Below, in pieces: positions 1-10,790 of a stretch of 64,000 nucleotides of DNA. The stretch's first letter is position 1, and every line of letters begins with the position of its first letter. Source of the DNA: Albimonas sp963816545 (lineage in GTDB: Bacteria > Pseudomonadota > Alphaproteobacteria > Rhodobacterales > Rhodobacteraceae). Both the position numbers and the translations under genes were made by a program. The notes beneath the pieces were generated by a model, which was not told the DNA's origin, did no database searches, and was given only the letters and a program-made list of their open reading frames with translations. Where the stretch lies: contig CAWFLE010000007.1 in the NCBI GenBank assembly GCA_963816545.1, positions 682,001-746,000 on the forward strand. Direction: 5' to 3'.

Positions 1-404
1 TGCGGCCCGAGGCGCGCACGGTGGAAGATCACGTCATAGGCCGCGACGTAGAGCGGCAGCGTCGCCGGCACCATGGGCCCGAAGAGCGAGGCCGGCACGG
101 TCTGGAGCCCGGTGCCGGTCAGCAGCACGAAGGGCCCGCCCCAGCCGAAGGCCATGACCCAGATGGGCCACTGACGCTCGCCCGCAGGCACAATTCCGCG
201 GCGCAGCCAGACCGGCGCAAGGGCGAGGGCGGGGATGCCGTAGCGCAGGATCGCGAGGTCCAACGGACGCGCGGAGCCGACCTGGTTGCGGGTGGCCACG
301 ATCCAGCCCGCCCAGACGATGACGGCGAAGGTTGCGGCGGCGTAGCCGCGACGGAGACGCCCGACGTCCGGGCGCTGGGGCGCGCCTTCGGAAGTGGCTG
401 CCAT
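1..404 (-). CDS. EamA/DMT-family membrane transporter, 5' part only
   Basis: Reading the minus strand from the ATG at 404 gives an open frame that runs off the window edge. About 134 residues are visible. After a short basic N-terminus comes a hydrophobic stretch (AATFAVIVWAGWIVATRN), then R-x-G-I-P-A-L, and a glycine-rich segment with GTGLQTVPASLFGPMVPATL. This pattern is typical of drug/metabolite transporter (EamA) proteins: helix 1 with W-x-x-W/G, then 'LRYGIPAL' and 'PVxxALLxxxxP' motifs. The substrate cannot be inferred. The gene is divergent from purL, with an 88-bp shared intergenic region. The C-terminal half lies outside the window. Confidence 0.7.
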   Translation of the reverse strand, partial: MAATSEGAPQRPDVGRLRRGYAAATFAVIVWAGWIVATRNQVGSARPLDLAILRYGIPALALAPVWLRRGIVPAGERQWPIWVMAFGWGGPFVLLTGTGLQTVPASLFGPMVPATLPLYVAAYDVIFHRARLGP

Positions 405-492
405 GCGATCTTTCCCTCGGGCCACGGCTCGGCTAACAAGCGCGCGCCCGCCCGCCGCGGGGGGCCCGCATCCCTGAACCGGAGGGCGACTT

Positions 493-2684
<2,192 letters not shown>

Positions 2685-2693
2685 GCGCGTCCC

Positions 2694-2721
2694 TTGCGGC
2701 GCGCCCCGCCCCGCTTTATCT
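2694..2721 (+). promoter_or_regulatory. Candidate sigma-70 promoter for bolA-grx
   Basis: A TTGCGG box at 2694 and TTATCT at 2716 are separated by 16 bp, starting 10 bp after the purL stop and 42 bp upstream of the bolA ATG. TTGCGG with a weak T/A-rich -10 box fits alphaproteobacterial housekeeping promoters. This is inference from sequence only. Confidence 0.4.
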
Positions 2722-2762
2722 CGGAGGGTGATCGACAGGCACGGAAGACGGAGAGCCGCCGC

Positions 2763-2996
2763 ATGGCCATGGAAGCGACCGAGATCGAGCGTCTGCTGAA
2801 GGAGGCCTTCCCCTCCGCGCAGGTGGAGATCACGGACCTCAGGGGCGACGGCGACCATTACGCGGCCACGGTGGTGGCCGACGAGTTCCGCGGCCTGAAC
2901 CGCGTGCAGCAGCAGCGGGCCGTCTACGCCGCCCTCAAGGGCCGCATGGGAGGCGAGCTGCACGCGCTGGCGCTGACCACGCGGGCCCCCGAATGA
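2763..2996 (+). CDS. BolA-family protein
   Basis: A 77-residue protein beginning MAMEATEIERLLKEAFP. It has the BolA/IbaG layout: a short helix, the 'A-x-V-x-I-T-D-L-R-G-D-G-D-H-Y' strand-turn, 'F-R-G-L-N-R-V-Q-Q-Q-R-A-V-Y', and C-terminal 'G-E-L-H-A-L-A-L' carrying the invariant histidine that can join a [2Fe-2S] cluster. The ATG at 2763 is preferred over an upstream in-frame start because GGAG lies 8 bp before it and the family begins here. The next gene encodes a CGFS monothiol glutaredoxin, the known BolA partner. The pair probably acts in cytoplasmic Fe-S cluster trafficking or iron sensing. Confidence 0.9.
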   Translation: MAMEATEIERLLKEAFPSAQVEITDLRGDGDHYAATVVADEFRGLNRVQQQRAVYAALKGRMGGELHALALTTRAPE

Positions 2997-3021
2997 CGCC
3001 CGCCACCCGAGGAGGACAAGC

Positions 3022-3396
3022 ATGTCCGAGACCGTGAACCCCGCCCACGCCGCCATCGAGGCGGACGTGAAGGGCAATGACGTCGTCCTGTTCATGAAGG
3101 GCACCAAGTCCATGCCGCAATGCGGGTTCTCCGCCCGCGTGGCCGGGGTGCTCAACTACATGGGCGTCGAGTTCAAGGATGTGAACGTGCTGGCGGACGA
3201 GGCCGTGCGCGCGGGCATCAAGGACTACTCCGACTGGCCGACCATCCCGCAGCTCTACGTCAAGGGCGAGTTCGTGGGCGGCTGCGACATCATCACCGAG
3301 ATGACGCTGTCTGGCGAGCTGGACCAGCTGTTCGAGCAGAACGGCGTCACCTACGACAAGGCCGCAGCCGACAAGATCCGCGAAGCCAACGGCTGA
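3022..3396 (+). CDS. grxD: Monothiol glutaredoxin, Grx4/GrxD family
   Basis: A 124-residue protein with the monothiol active site CGFS at residues 34-37, preceded by VVLFMKGTKSMPQ. It also has the WPTIPQLYVKGEFVGGCDI segment that binds glutathione and the shared [2Fe-2S] cluster. The family delivers Fe-S clusters and partners with BolA proteins. Here bolA lies 25 bp upstream in the same direction, so the two are very probably one transcript. The start has a strong ribosome site (GAGGAGG). Length is slightly above the usual 105-115 residues because of a short C-terminal tail. A terminator-like hairpin follows at 3459. Confidence 0.95.
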   Translation: MSETVNPAHAAIEADVKGNDVVLFMKGTKSMPQCGFSARVAGVLNYMGVEFKDVNVLADEAVRAGIKDYSDWPTIPQLYVKGEFVGGCDIITEMTLSGELDQLFEQNGVTYDKAAADKIREANG

Positions 3397-3414
3397 TCGT
3401 TCGCGATTTCGAAA

Positions 3415-3458
3415 GTATGCAAAGCGTCTGCAAAACGTATGGCAGGCGTATGGCGGAG
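3415..3458 (+). repeat. Four tandem 11-bp units (copy 1)
   Basis: Units are GTATGCAAAGC, GTCTGCAAAAC, GTATGGCAGGC and GTATGGCGGAG, contiguous with exact 11-bp period, 18 bp after the grx stop and ending at a terminator-like hairpin. A closely similar array of four units lies at 61923-61966 on the opposite strand. The period is about one DNA helical turn, which would place repeated half-sites on one face. No function is known to me. Confidence 0.75.
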
Positions 3459-3483
3459 GGGCCGGCCCGGTGAGGGCCGGCCC
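3459..3483. terminator. GC-rich hairpin between convergent grx and sugar dehydrogenase genes
   Basis: Two copies of the self-complementary decamer GGGCCGGCCC (3459-3468 and 3474-3483) flank a 5-base loop and are followed by TTCGCGTTT. It sits between two converging genes, so it could terminate both. The T-tract is weak. Confidence 0.55.
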
Positions 3484-3491
3484 TTCGCGTT

Positions 3492-4697
3492 TCAGTCGGG
3501 GGGCGTGAGGCGCAGGAGCGCGCCGCTGTCCTTGTCCGTGACCGCGAGCAGCGCGCCGTCCCGGGCCATCGCCACGTCGCGGACCCGGCCGCGATCCTGG
3601 AGGAGGCGCTCCTCGCCCGTCACCGTGTCTCCGTCCAGTTCCAGCCGCACGAGGCCGCCGGGCGTGAGCGAGGCGATGATGACGTCGCCCTGCCAGTCGG
3701 CGAACATTTCGCCCTCGTAGAACAGCATGCCGCCGGGGGCGATGACGGGATCCCAGTAGTAGCGGGGCTGGGCCATGCCCTCGCCCTTCGCCTCGCCCGT
3801 GCCGACGGGCGTGCCGTCGTAGTTCACGCCGTAGACCACCCTGGGCCAGCCGTAGTTGGCGCCGGGCTCGATCAGGTTCAGCTCGTCGCCGCCCTTGGGG
3901 CCGTGCTCGATGGTCCAGAGCCGGCCGTCGGAGGGGCGGATGTCCGCGCCCTGCAGGTTGCGGTGGCCGTAGGACCAGATGGCGGGGAGGGCGCCCTCGC
4001 GCCCCGCGAAAGGATTGTCGTCGGGGACCGCGCCGTCGGGCGTCAGGCGCACGACCTTGCCGTAGGTCTTGTCGAGGTCCTGGGCGTAGTCGCGCTGGTC
4101 GCGGGTGAAGTGCTCGCCGGTGGTGACGAACATGTGGCCCTCGCCGTCGAAGAGGACGCGGGAGCCGTAGTGCTTGGAAGTCGGGGAGGGGGGCTGCTGG
4201 ACGAAGACGTCCTCGACCTGCGTCACCTGCGTGCGGTCCTCCGACAGGACCCCGCGGGCGGCGGCGGTGGCGGACATGCCGTCGCCCATGGGCTTGGAGT
4301 AGGTCCAGTGGATCATCCGGGTCTCGTCGAAATCCGGGGCGAGGGCGACGTCGAGGAGGCCGCCCTGGTCGACGTTGTGAACCGCTGGGATGCCCTCGAT
4401 AGGGTCCGACATCTCGCCGGCCTGCGTGACCACGCGCATCCGGCCTTCGCGCTCGGTCACCAGCATGTCGCCGTCAGGGAGGACCGCGATGCCCCAGGGG
4501 TGGACGAGGCCGGTGGCCAGCTCCTCCACCGCGAAGGTCACGCCGCTGTCGGAGGCGGGGGCGCGGGTCTGCCCGGGGAAGGCGGGCTCGAACCGGGGGG
4601 CGTTCTTCGGGCCCTGCTCCACAGGCTGCTGCGCCGCCGCGGGGACGGCGAGCGCGACGGCGAGGGCGGAAGAGGCGAGGGCGGGGATGGGGCGCAT
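3492..4697 (-). CDS. PQQ-dependent aldose sugar dehydrogenase family protein, secreted
   Basis: A 401-residue protein with a clear Sec signal peptide (MRPIPALASSALAVALAVPAAAQQ). The mature part is a GSDH (glucose/sorbosone dehydrogenase) beta-propeller: LATGLVHPWGIAVLPDGDMLVTER near the start, YGSRVLFDGEGHMFVTTGEH, YGHRNLQG, IEHGPKGGDELN, GANYGWP. Catalytic His and PQQ/Ca-contacting Arg-Asn positions of this family lie in the HPWG and GHRN motifs. Like the YliI type, it would oxidise aldoses in the periplasm using PQQ and pass electrons to the respiratory chain. PQQ synthesis genes are not in the window. It faces the grx gene tail-to-tail and reads away from secA. Substrate is not predictable. 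Confidence 0.88.
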   Translation of the reverse strand: MRPIPALASSALAVALAVPAAAQQPVEQGPKNAPRFEPAFPGQTRAPASDSGVTFAVEELATGLVHPWGIAVLPDGDMLVTEREGRMRVVTQAGEMSDPIEGIPAVHNVDQGGLLDVALAPDFDETRMIHWTYSKPMGDGMSATAAARGVLSEDRTQVTQVEDVFVQQPPSPTSKHYGSRVLFDGEGHMFVTTGEHFTRDQRDYAQDLDKTYGKVVRLTPDGAVPDDNPFAGREGALPAIWSYGHRNLQGADIRPSDGRLWTIEHGPKGGDELNLIEPGANYGWPRVVYGVNYDGTPVGTGEAKGEGMAQPRYYWDPVIAPGGMLFYEGEMFADWQGDVIIASLTPGGLVRLELDGDTVTGEERLLQDRGRVRDVAMARDGALLAVTDKDSGALLRLTPPD

Positions 4698-5207
4698 GAG
4701 GGTCCTCCCTTGGGCTCGGATCGGATCCCGCGGGAAGGTGGGGCTCGGGGCGCCCGGGTCAGGTCACCTTTGCGCGAGGGAGTGGGCCAGGACCGCGGCG
4801 GGGCGCCCAGGCGCAGGAGGTTCATCGCGGCGCCGACGGGGGTATGTCCGGCGTGGGCGAGATCGTGGTGGCGCGGATGGGCGAGGACGGGTTCGAGGTG
4901 CAGGGGAAGATCCCGATCCGGCCCAGAGAGGGGGGCGGAGGTTCCGCCCATGAGGCGCCGCGCCGGCCGTTTCGCCTCTGGTCAGGGGCGGGCCCGCGGC
5001 GCGTTGCCGAACGGACGCCCCCTGGCGGCGGCCGCAGGAGGCGACCGGCGGGCCATGCGCCGCGCGCGGAGGCGCGGCCAGAGGCGGAGCGCCCGGCGCG
5101 GCGCCTCCGCAGGAGGGGAGGGACGCGGGCCGGCCGGGGCGAGAGCGTCGCGCCGGGGCGCGGACGCCGCCGCGGAGGTCGCCGCGGCGGGGCCGGTCGG
5201 GGCGCCG
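4698..5207. other. 510-bp intergenic region between secA and the sugar dehydrogenase
   Basis: It contains palindromic repeat copy A (4954-5108). A possible small plus-strand frame begins with ATG at 4844 and reads MSGVGEIVVARMGEDG and about 20 more plausible residues. It has no good ribosome site and then runs into the repeat; adding one G in the G-run near 4931 would bring a stop at 4951. I do not call it a gene. The rest shows only GC-rich inverted repeats. Confidence 0.5.
4954..5108 (+). repeat. Nested palindromic intergenic repeat, copy A
   Basis: It starts with GGCGCCGCGCC (4954) and ends with GGCGCGGCGCC plus TCC (5095-5108). It contains internal CGCGGCGCGTTGC and the segment AGAGGCGGAGCGCCC. 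The same ends and internal blocks recur at 11195, 45176 and 52588. It lies about 100 bp downstream of the secA stop, between two genes that point the same way. Confidence 0.75.
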
Positions 5208-8070
5208 TCAGGCCACGCGGCCGTGGCAGTGCTTGTACTTCTGGCCCGAGCCGCAGGGGCACGGCTCGTTGCGGCCGACGGCGGGCACGGCGGGCTCGCC
5301 CGAGGGGTGCGCGGGCTCGGTGGGCGCCGCGCCGGCTGCGGCGCCTTCGAGGGCCGGCTGCACCTGCGAGGGGTGGCGCGTCTGGGAGGCGGCCGCGCGG
5401 GCCTCGGCGGCCTCGCGCTCCTGCTCCTGCCGGCGCTGGACCTCGTCCTGGCGCATCACCTGCACGAAGGAAAGCTGGCGGGTGACGTCGCGGCGCAGGC
5501 GGTTGAGCATCGCCTGGAACAGCTCGAACGCCTCGGTCTTGTACTCGTTCAGCGGGTCGCGCTGGGCGTAGCCGCGGAAGCCGATCACGGAGCGGAGGTG
5601 CTCCAGCGTCACGAGGTGCTCGCGCCAGTGGTGGTCGATGGTCTGGAGGAGGACCGACTTCTCGATCTGGCGAAGGACGTCGGGGCCGAAGGCGGCGGCC
5701 TTTTCGGCCATCTGCTCGTCCGCGGTCCTGTAGAGGCGGTCGCGGATCTCCGCGTCGTCCACGCCCTCCTCCTTCGCCCAGGCGATCACGGGGATCTCCT
5801 TGCCGAAGTCCTGGAGGAGGCGGGCGTAGAGGCCTTCCATGTCCCACTGCTCGGCGTAGGCCTTGGGGGGGATGTGCTCGGCCACCAGGTCGTCCACCAG
5901 CTCGTGGCGCATGTCGCGCACGGTCTCGGAGACGTCGGCGACCTCCATGATCTCCCGGCGCTGGGCGAAGATCACCTTGCGCTGGTCGTTCATCACGTCG
6001 TCGAACTTCAGGAGGTTCTTGCGGATGTCGAAGTTGCGCGCCTCGACCTTGCCCTGCGCCTTCTCGATGGCCTTGTTGACCCAGGGGTGGACGATGGCCT
6101 CGCCCTCCTGAAGACCGAGCGTCTTCAGCATCTTGTCCATGCGCTCGGACCCGAAGATGCGCATCAGGTCGTCGTCCAGAGACAGGAAGAAAGAGGAGCG
6201 GCCCGGGTCGCCCTGCCGGCCGGAGCGGCCGCGGAGCTGGTTGTCGATTCGCCGCGCATTCATGGCGCTCGGTGCCGATGACCCAGAGGCCGCCGGCCTC
6301 CAGCGCGCGGGCCTTGTCGGTCTCGGCCTGGGCGGCGATCTCGGCCGAGAGGACGCGGAGGCGGTCTTCGGAGGGCTCGCCCTCGGCCAGCATCCGCTCC
6401 CGCGCCATCATCTCCACGTTGCCGCCGAGCTGGATGTCGGTGCCGCGGCCGGCCATGTTGGTGGCGATGGTCACGGCGCCCGGCAGGCCCGCCTTGGCGA
6501 CGATGTAGGCCTCCTGCTCATGGTGGCGGGCGTTGAGGACGGCGTGGGGGATGCCCTGCCCGGCCTTCGCGATCTCTTCGATATGGGCGGCGGTGGTTTC
6601 GAGGTAGTCCTTCCGCTCGCCCTCCTTCTTCTTGGTCTGCTCGGCGAACTTGCGAAGTACCTCGGCGGTCTTCTTCAGCGCGGCCGGCTGGGAGAGGAGG
6701 GCGGAGAGCTGTTCGGACTTCTCGATGGAGGTGGTGCCCACCAGCGCCGGCTGGCCGCGGCGATGGGCGTCCGCGATGGCCTCGATCAGCGCGAGGGTCT
6801 TCTCGTCGCCGGTGCGGAAGACCTGGTCGTCCTCATCGGTCCGGTCGATGGGACGGTTGGTGGGGATCTCCACCACGTCCAGGCCGTAGATGGAGGCGAA
6901 CTCCTCGGCTTCCGTGGTCGCGGTGCCGGTCATGCCGGCGAGCTTGTCGTAGAGGCGGAACAGGTTCTGGAAGGTGATCGAGGCCAGAGTCACGTTCTCG
7001 GGCTGGATCTTCACCTCCTCCTTCGCCTCCAGCGCCTGGTGGAGGCCGTCGCCGAAGCGCCGTCCCTCCATCATGCGGCCGGTGAATTCGTCGATGATGA
7101 TGACCTTGTCGTCGCGCGTGATGTAGTGCTGATCCTTCTTGAACAGCATGTGCGCGCGCAGGGCCTGGTTGATGTGGTGGACGAGGGAGACGTTCTCGGG
7201 GTCGTAGAGCCCGGCCTCGTCGTTCAGCAGGCCCGCGGCGGCGAGGCGCTGCTCGATGAACTCGTTGCCCTCGTCGGTGAAGTTGGCGGAGCGCTGCTTC
7301 TCGTCGATCTCGTAGTGCTCGGGGCGCAGGCCGGGGATCAGGGCGTCCACGGCGCGGTAGGTCTCGGACGAGTCCTCGGCGGGGCCGGAGATGATGAGGG
7401 GGGTGCGCGCCTCGTCGATCAGGATCGAGTCCACCTCGTCCACGATGGCGTAGGCGTGGCCGCGCTGGGCCATGTCCTCCAGCCGGAACTTCATGTTGTC
7501 CCGGAGGTAGTCGAAGCCGAGCTCGTTGTTGGTGGCGTAGGTGACGTCGCAGGCGTAGGCCGCGCGGCGGGCGGTGTCGTCGAGGCCGGGGACGATGACG
7601 CCGGTGGTCAGGCCGAGGAAGCCGTAGAGCCTGCCCATCCATTCCGCGTCGCGACGGGCGAGGTAGTCGTTCACCGTCACCACGTGGACGCCTTGCCCGG
7701 AGATGGCGTTGAGATAGACCGGGAGCGTGGCGACGAGCGTCTTGCCCTCGCCGGTCTTCATCTCGGAGATGCGGCCTTCGTGCAGGACCATGCCGCCGAC
7801 GAGCTGCACGTCGAAGGGCCGCATCCCCAGCGCACGCTGCGCGCCCTCGCGGGCCACGGCGAAGGCTTCAGGCAGCAGCGCGTCGAGGCTCTCGCCTTCC
7901 GCGTGGCGGCGGCGGAACTCGTCGGTCTTCGCGCGCAGCTCGTCGTCCGAGAGGGCGGAGATGGCAGGCTCCAGGTCGTTGATGGCCCGGATGGAGCGCA
8001 TCATTCCCTTGACCTTGCGGTCGTTGGCGGTCCCGAAGACCTTTTTGGCGACTCCGCCCAATCCAAGCAT
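5208..8070 (-). CDS. secA: Preprotein translocase ATPase SecA (one frameshift)
   Basis: SecA is the motor ATPase of the Sec export pathway. About 953 residues are encoded from the ATG at 8070 (MLGLGGVAKKVFGTANDRK). Motifs in order: MRPFDVQLVGGMVLHEG, Walker A region MKTGEGKTLVATLP, VHVVTVNDYLARRDAEWM, DEVDSILIDEARTPLIISG (Walker B), the helicase segments MAGRGTDIQLGGN and QLRGRSGRQGDPG, and a C-terminal zinc site CPCGSGQKYKHCH that binds SecB/lipids. The frame breaks near 6251-6263, inside the invariant ERHESRRIDNQ region, where one extra base is present; the downstream frame is fully conserved. An essential gene is unlikely to be truly broken, so I read this as an indel error. The upstream gap is shared with the divergent parvulin gene. 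Confidence 0.95.
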
Positions 8071-8382
8071 GTCTCGCCGGTATCCCTTGTCTGCGGAGGG
8101 GCCCCTGCCCCGTCCGGTCTGCGCGCCCTGAGTATTCCCCCGGATCCCGTCGGGCGATGGGGCGCGGGGACGCCCCTCCGGCGGATGACGTCTGCGCGAG
8201 GCGCCGGCCGGGGGCCGCTTGCCGGGTCGGGTCGGGCGCCTTAAGTCAGCCCGGAACCCATATCCGACCGGCCCTGCGGGGGCCGGGAGGACAGTTAGGC
8301 AGCGGGCGGGGCCCTGTCAACGCGCCCGCCCGGCAAGCCGCGACCGCCGACGATCCCCCGAAACCACCCCGAGGAGACCCCC
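8071..8382. other. 312-bp divergent promoter region secA / parvulin
   Basis: It must hold both promoters. I see short inverted repeats (for example GGCCC-TGCG-GGGGCC near 8270) and no convincing operator, riboswitch or small gene. Confidence 0.4.
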
Positions 8383-9291
8383 ATGCCCTTCCTGCCCCCG
8401 CGACGCGCCGCGATGCTGGCCGCCGCCCTGACCGCCCTGCCCTTCGCGCTGAGCGCGCAGCAGACGCAGCAGCCGGCGCAGCAGGAGGCCTCTGCGGAGA
8501 CGGCGGCGCCCGACCTCTCCACCGTCGTCGCCACCGTGAGCGGCGAGGACGTGACGCTGGGCGAGGTCATCATGATGCGCATGAACCTGCCGCCGCAGTA
8601 TCAGCAGCTTCCCGACGATCAGCTTTTCGAGGCGCTGGTCGAGCAGGCGATCACCCAGCGCCTGCTGGCCGAAGAGGGGCGCGAGGCGGGCTACGCCGAC
8701 ACGCCCATGGCGCGGCTGAGCGCGGAGCAGGCCGAGCAGACCTATCTCGCCGAGGCGAAGATGCGGGAGGTGGTGGACGCCGCCACCGCCGAGGAGAAGC
8801 TGCGCGCCGAGTACGAACGGCGGATGGAGAGCATGGAGCCCGCGCAGGAGGTCCGCGCGTCCCATATCCTCGTGCCGACGCAGGAGGAGGCGCAGGCCCT
8901 TTACGACGAGCTGCAGGGCGGCGCGGACTTCGCCGAGCTGGCGAATGAGCACGGGACCGACGGCACCAAGGAGCGGGGCGGCGATCTCGGCTGGTTCGAG
9001 AAGGAGCAGATGGTGCCCGCCTTCGCCGAGGCGGCCTTCGCCGCCGAGGAAGGCGTGGTCACGGAGCCGGTGCAGACCGATTTCGGCTGGCATCTCATCA
9101 AGGTGACCGGCAAGCGGGACCAGCCGGCGCCGGAGTTCGAGGCGGTGCGGGACGAGATCGCGCAGGACCTCGCCTCCACCGCCGCGCAGCAGGCGATCCA
9201 GGATGCGCGGGAGGGCGTGGAGGTGTCCAGGCCCGAGACGGGGCTTGACCCGTCGGTGATCCGGCGCGACGACCTGCTGACCGCGAACTGA
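8383..9291 (+). CDS. Periplasmic parvulin-type peptidyl-prolyl cis-trans isomerase
   Basis: A 302-residue protein with a signal peptide (residues about 1-26, ending ALSAQQ), a Gln/Ala-rich linker, a SurA-like N-terminal chaperone region (VSGEDVTLGEVIMMR to about residue 140), and a PpiC rotamase domain (about 145-250). The domain is marked by VRASHILVPTQEEA, GADFAELANEHGTDG, GGDLGWFEKEQMVPAF and the conserved TDFGWHLIKV. It probably folds outer-membrane or periplasmic proteins delivered by Sec. It is divergent from secA, and argJ follows after 57 bp; this order is familiar from Rhodobacterales. The start is supported by GAGGAG upstream. Confidence 0.9.
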   Translation: MPFLPPRRAAMLAAALTALPFALSAQQTQQPAQQEASAETAAPDLSTVVATVSGEDVTLGEVIMMRMNLPPQYQQLPDDQLFEALVEQAITQRLLAEEGREAGYADTPMARLSAEQAEQTYLAEAKMREVVDAATAEEKLRAEYERRMESMEPAQEVRASHILVPTQEEAQALYDELQGGADFAELANEHGTDGTKERGGDLGWFEKEQMVPAFAEAAFAAEEGVVTEPVQTDFGWHLIKVTGKRDQPAPEFEAVRDEIAQDLASTAAQQAIQDAREGVEVSRPETGLDPSVIRRDDLLTAN

Positions 9292-9300
9292 GCGGCGAGT

Positions 9301-9342
9301 CTCCGGGGCTTCCGGGGGCGCGCCGCCTCCCGAGCCCCGGAG
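9301..9342 (+). promoter_or_regulatory. Leader hairpin covering the argJ ribosome-binding site
   Basis: CTCCGGGGCT (9301-9310) pairs perfectly with AGCCCCGGAG (9333-9342), and the stem continues inward through CGGGGGCG / CGCCTCCCG. The right arm contains the GGAG that would serve as Shine-Dalgarno for the argJ ATG at 9348. It could instead be a T-less terminator for the preceding gene. Confidence 0.5.
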
Positions 9343-9347
9343 CGAGC

Positions 9348-10790
9348 ATGGCCAAGGACGACAAGAAGAAGCGCAGGAAGGCGGACGCGATCCCGGCCGT
9401 GGCGCTGGAGGACGCGCTGGCGCGCATCGGGGCGCTGCGCTCGGAGCTGTCGTCGCTGGAGGCGGGGCTGAGGGCCGCGGCCCAGGGCGAGGCGAAGGCC
9501 GAGGCCGAGGCCGGGGAGGCGGCGGAGGCCGCGCCGAAGAAGAAGAAGAGCCCGCCGCCGGTGTCGCCGCTGGCGCCGGCGGTGTTCCCGGACCTGCCGC
9601 CCGTGGCGGGCGTGCGCTTCGCCACCGCCGAAGCCGGGGTCCGCTACGCCAACCGGCGCGACGTGATGCTGGCGATGATGTCGGCCGGGACCGTGGTGGC
9701 GGGGGTGTTCACGAAGTCCTCGACGCGCTCGGCGCCGGTGCTGTGGTGCGAGGCGCTGCGCGACGGAGAGGCGGCCGCGGGCCCGCAGGCGATCCTGGTG
9801 AATTCGGGGAACGCCAACGCCTTCACCGGTAAGAACGGCGCGGAGGCGGTTTCGAGGCTTGCCGCCGCGGTCGCCGCCGCCACCGGGGCGGAGGCGAAGG
9901 CCGTGTGGATGGCCTCCACCGGCGTGATCGGCGAGGTGCTGCCGCAGGAGCGGATCGCGGCCAAGCTGGAGGAGCTGGTCGCGGGCTTGTCCGAGGACCG
10001 CGCCCCCGAGGCCGCGCGCGCGATCATGACCACCGACACCTTCCCCAAGGGCGCGGCCGAGGTGCTGCCGCTGGACGGGTCGCGGATCACGATCTCGGGC
10101 TTCGCCAAGGGCTCGGGGATGATCGCGCCGGACATGGCGACGATGCTGGGCTTCGTGTTCACGGATGCGGCGGTGGAGAAGGGCGTGCTGCAGGCGATGC
10201 TGGCCGGCGCCTCGGACCGGTCCTTCAATGCGATCACGGTGGATGGGGACACATCGACCTCGGACACCGTGCTGGTTTGCGCCACGGGGCGGGCGGCGAT
10301 GGAGCCGATCGCCTCGATGGACGACCCGCGGGCGGGCGATTTCGCGGCGGCGCTGGAGCGGGTGCTTCGGGACCTCGCGCAGCAGATCGTGCGGGACGGC
10401 GAGGGCGCGACCAAGTTGGTGACCGTCACGGTGACCGGGGCCGAGAGCGACGCGGCGGCCAAGAAGATCGGGCTTGCCATCGCCAACTCGCCGCTGGTCA
10501 AGACCGCCATCGCGGGCGAGGATCCCAACTGGGGGCGGATCGTGATGGCCGTGGGCAAGTCCGGCGAGAAGGCGGACCGCGACGCGCTCTCGATCCGGTT
10601 CGGGGAGCATGTGGTGGCGGAGAAGGGCTGGGTGAGCCCCGACTACCGCGAGGCGCAGGGCGCGGCCTACATGAAGAACCCGGAGCTGGAGATCGCGGTG
10701 GACGTGGGTGTCGGCGACGGCTCGGCCACCGTCTGGACCTGCGACCTGACGCATGGCTACATCTCGATCAATGCCGACTACCGGAGCTGA
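9348..10790 (+). CDS. argJ: Bifunctional glutamate N-acetyltransferase / amino-acid N-acetyltransferase (ornithine acetyltransferase)
   Basis: ArgJ moves the acetyl group from N-acetylornithine to glutamate in the cyclic arginine pathway and may also use acetyl-CoA. The precursor cleaves itself before the threonine of the ATMLGF motif (Thr265 here); KGSGMIAPDMATMLGF is visible, along with MTTDTFPKG, ITVDGDTSTSDT and GEDPNWGRI. At 480 residues it is about 70 longer than usual. Extra sequence precedes the family start (SPLAPAVFPDLPPVAGVRFA) and is a Lys/Ala/Glu-rich helix ending in KKKKSPPPV. No good alternative start removes it. The gene overlaps the downstream mutT and is preceded by a hairpin over its ribosome site. 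Confidence 0.95.
   Translation: MAKDDKKKRRKADAIPAVALEDALARIGALRSELSSLEAGLRAAAQGEAKAEAEAGEAAEAAPKKKKSPPPVSPLAPAVFPDLPPVAGVRFATAEAGVRYANRRDVMLAMMSAGTVVAGVFTKSSTRSAPVLWCEALRDGEAAAGPQAILVNSGNANAFTGKNGAEAVSRLAAAVAAATGAEAKAVWMASTGVIGEVLPQERIAAKLEELVAGLSEDRAPEAARAIMTTDTFPKGAAEVLPLDGSRITISGFAKGSGMIAPDMATMLGFVFTDAAVEKGVLQAMLAGASDRSFNAITVDGDTSTSDTVLVCATGRAAMEPIASMDDPRAGDFAAALERVLRDLAQQIVRDGEGATKLVTVTVTGAESDAAAKKIGLAIANSPLVKTAIAGEDPNWGRIVMAVGKSGEKADRDALSIRFGEHVVAEKGWVSPDYREAQGAAYMKNPELEIAVDVGVGDGSATVWTCDLTHGYISINADYRS

Noticed and set aside
4844..4951. Small gene starting MSGVGEIVVARMGEDG
   Set aside because: Plausible residues but no ribosome site, no stop before the palindromic repeat unless a base is added, and no recognised relative.
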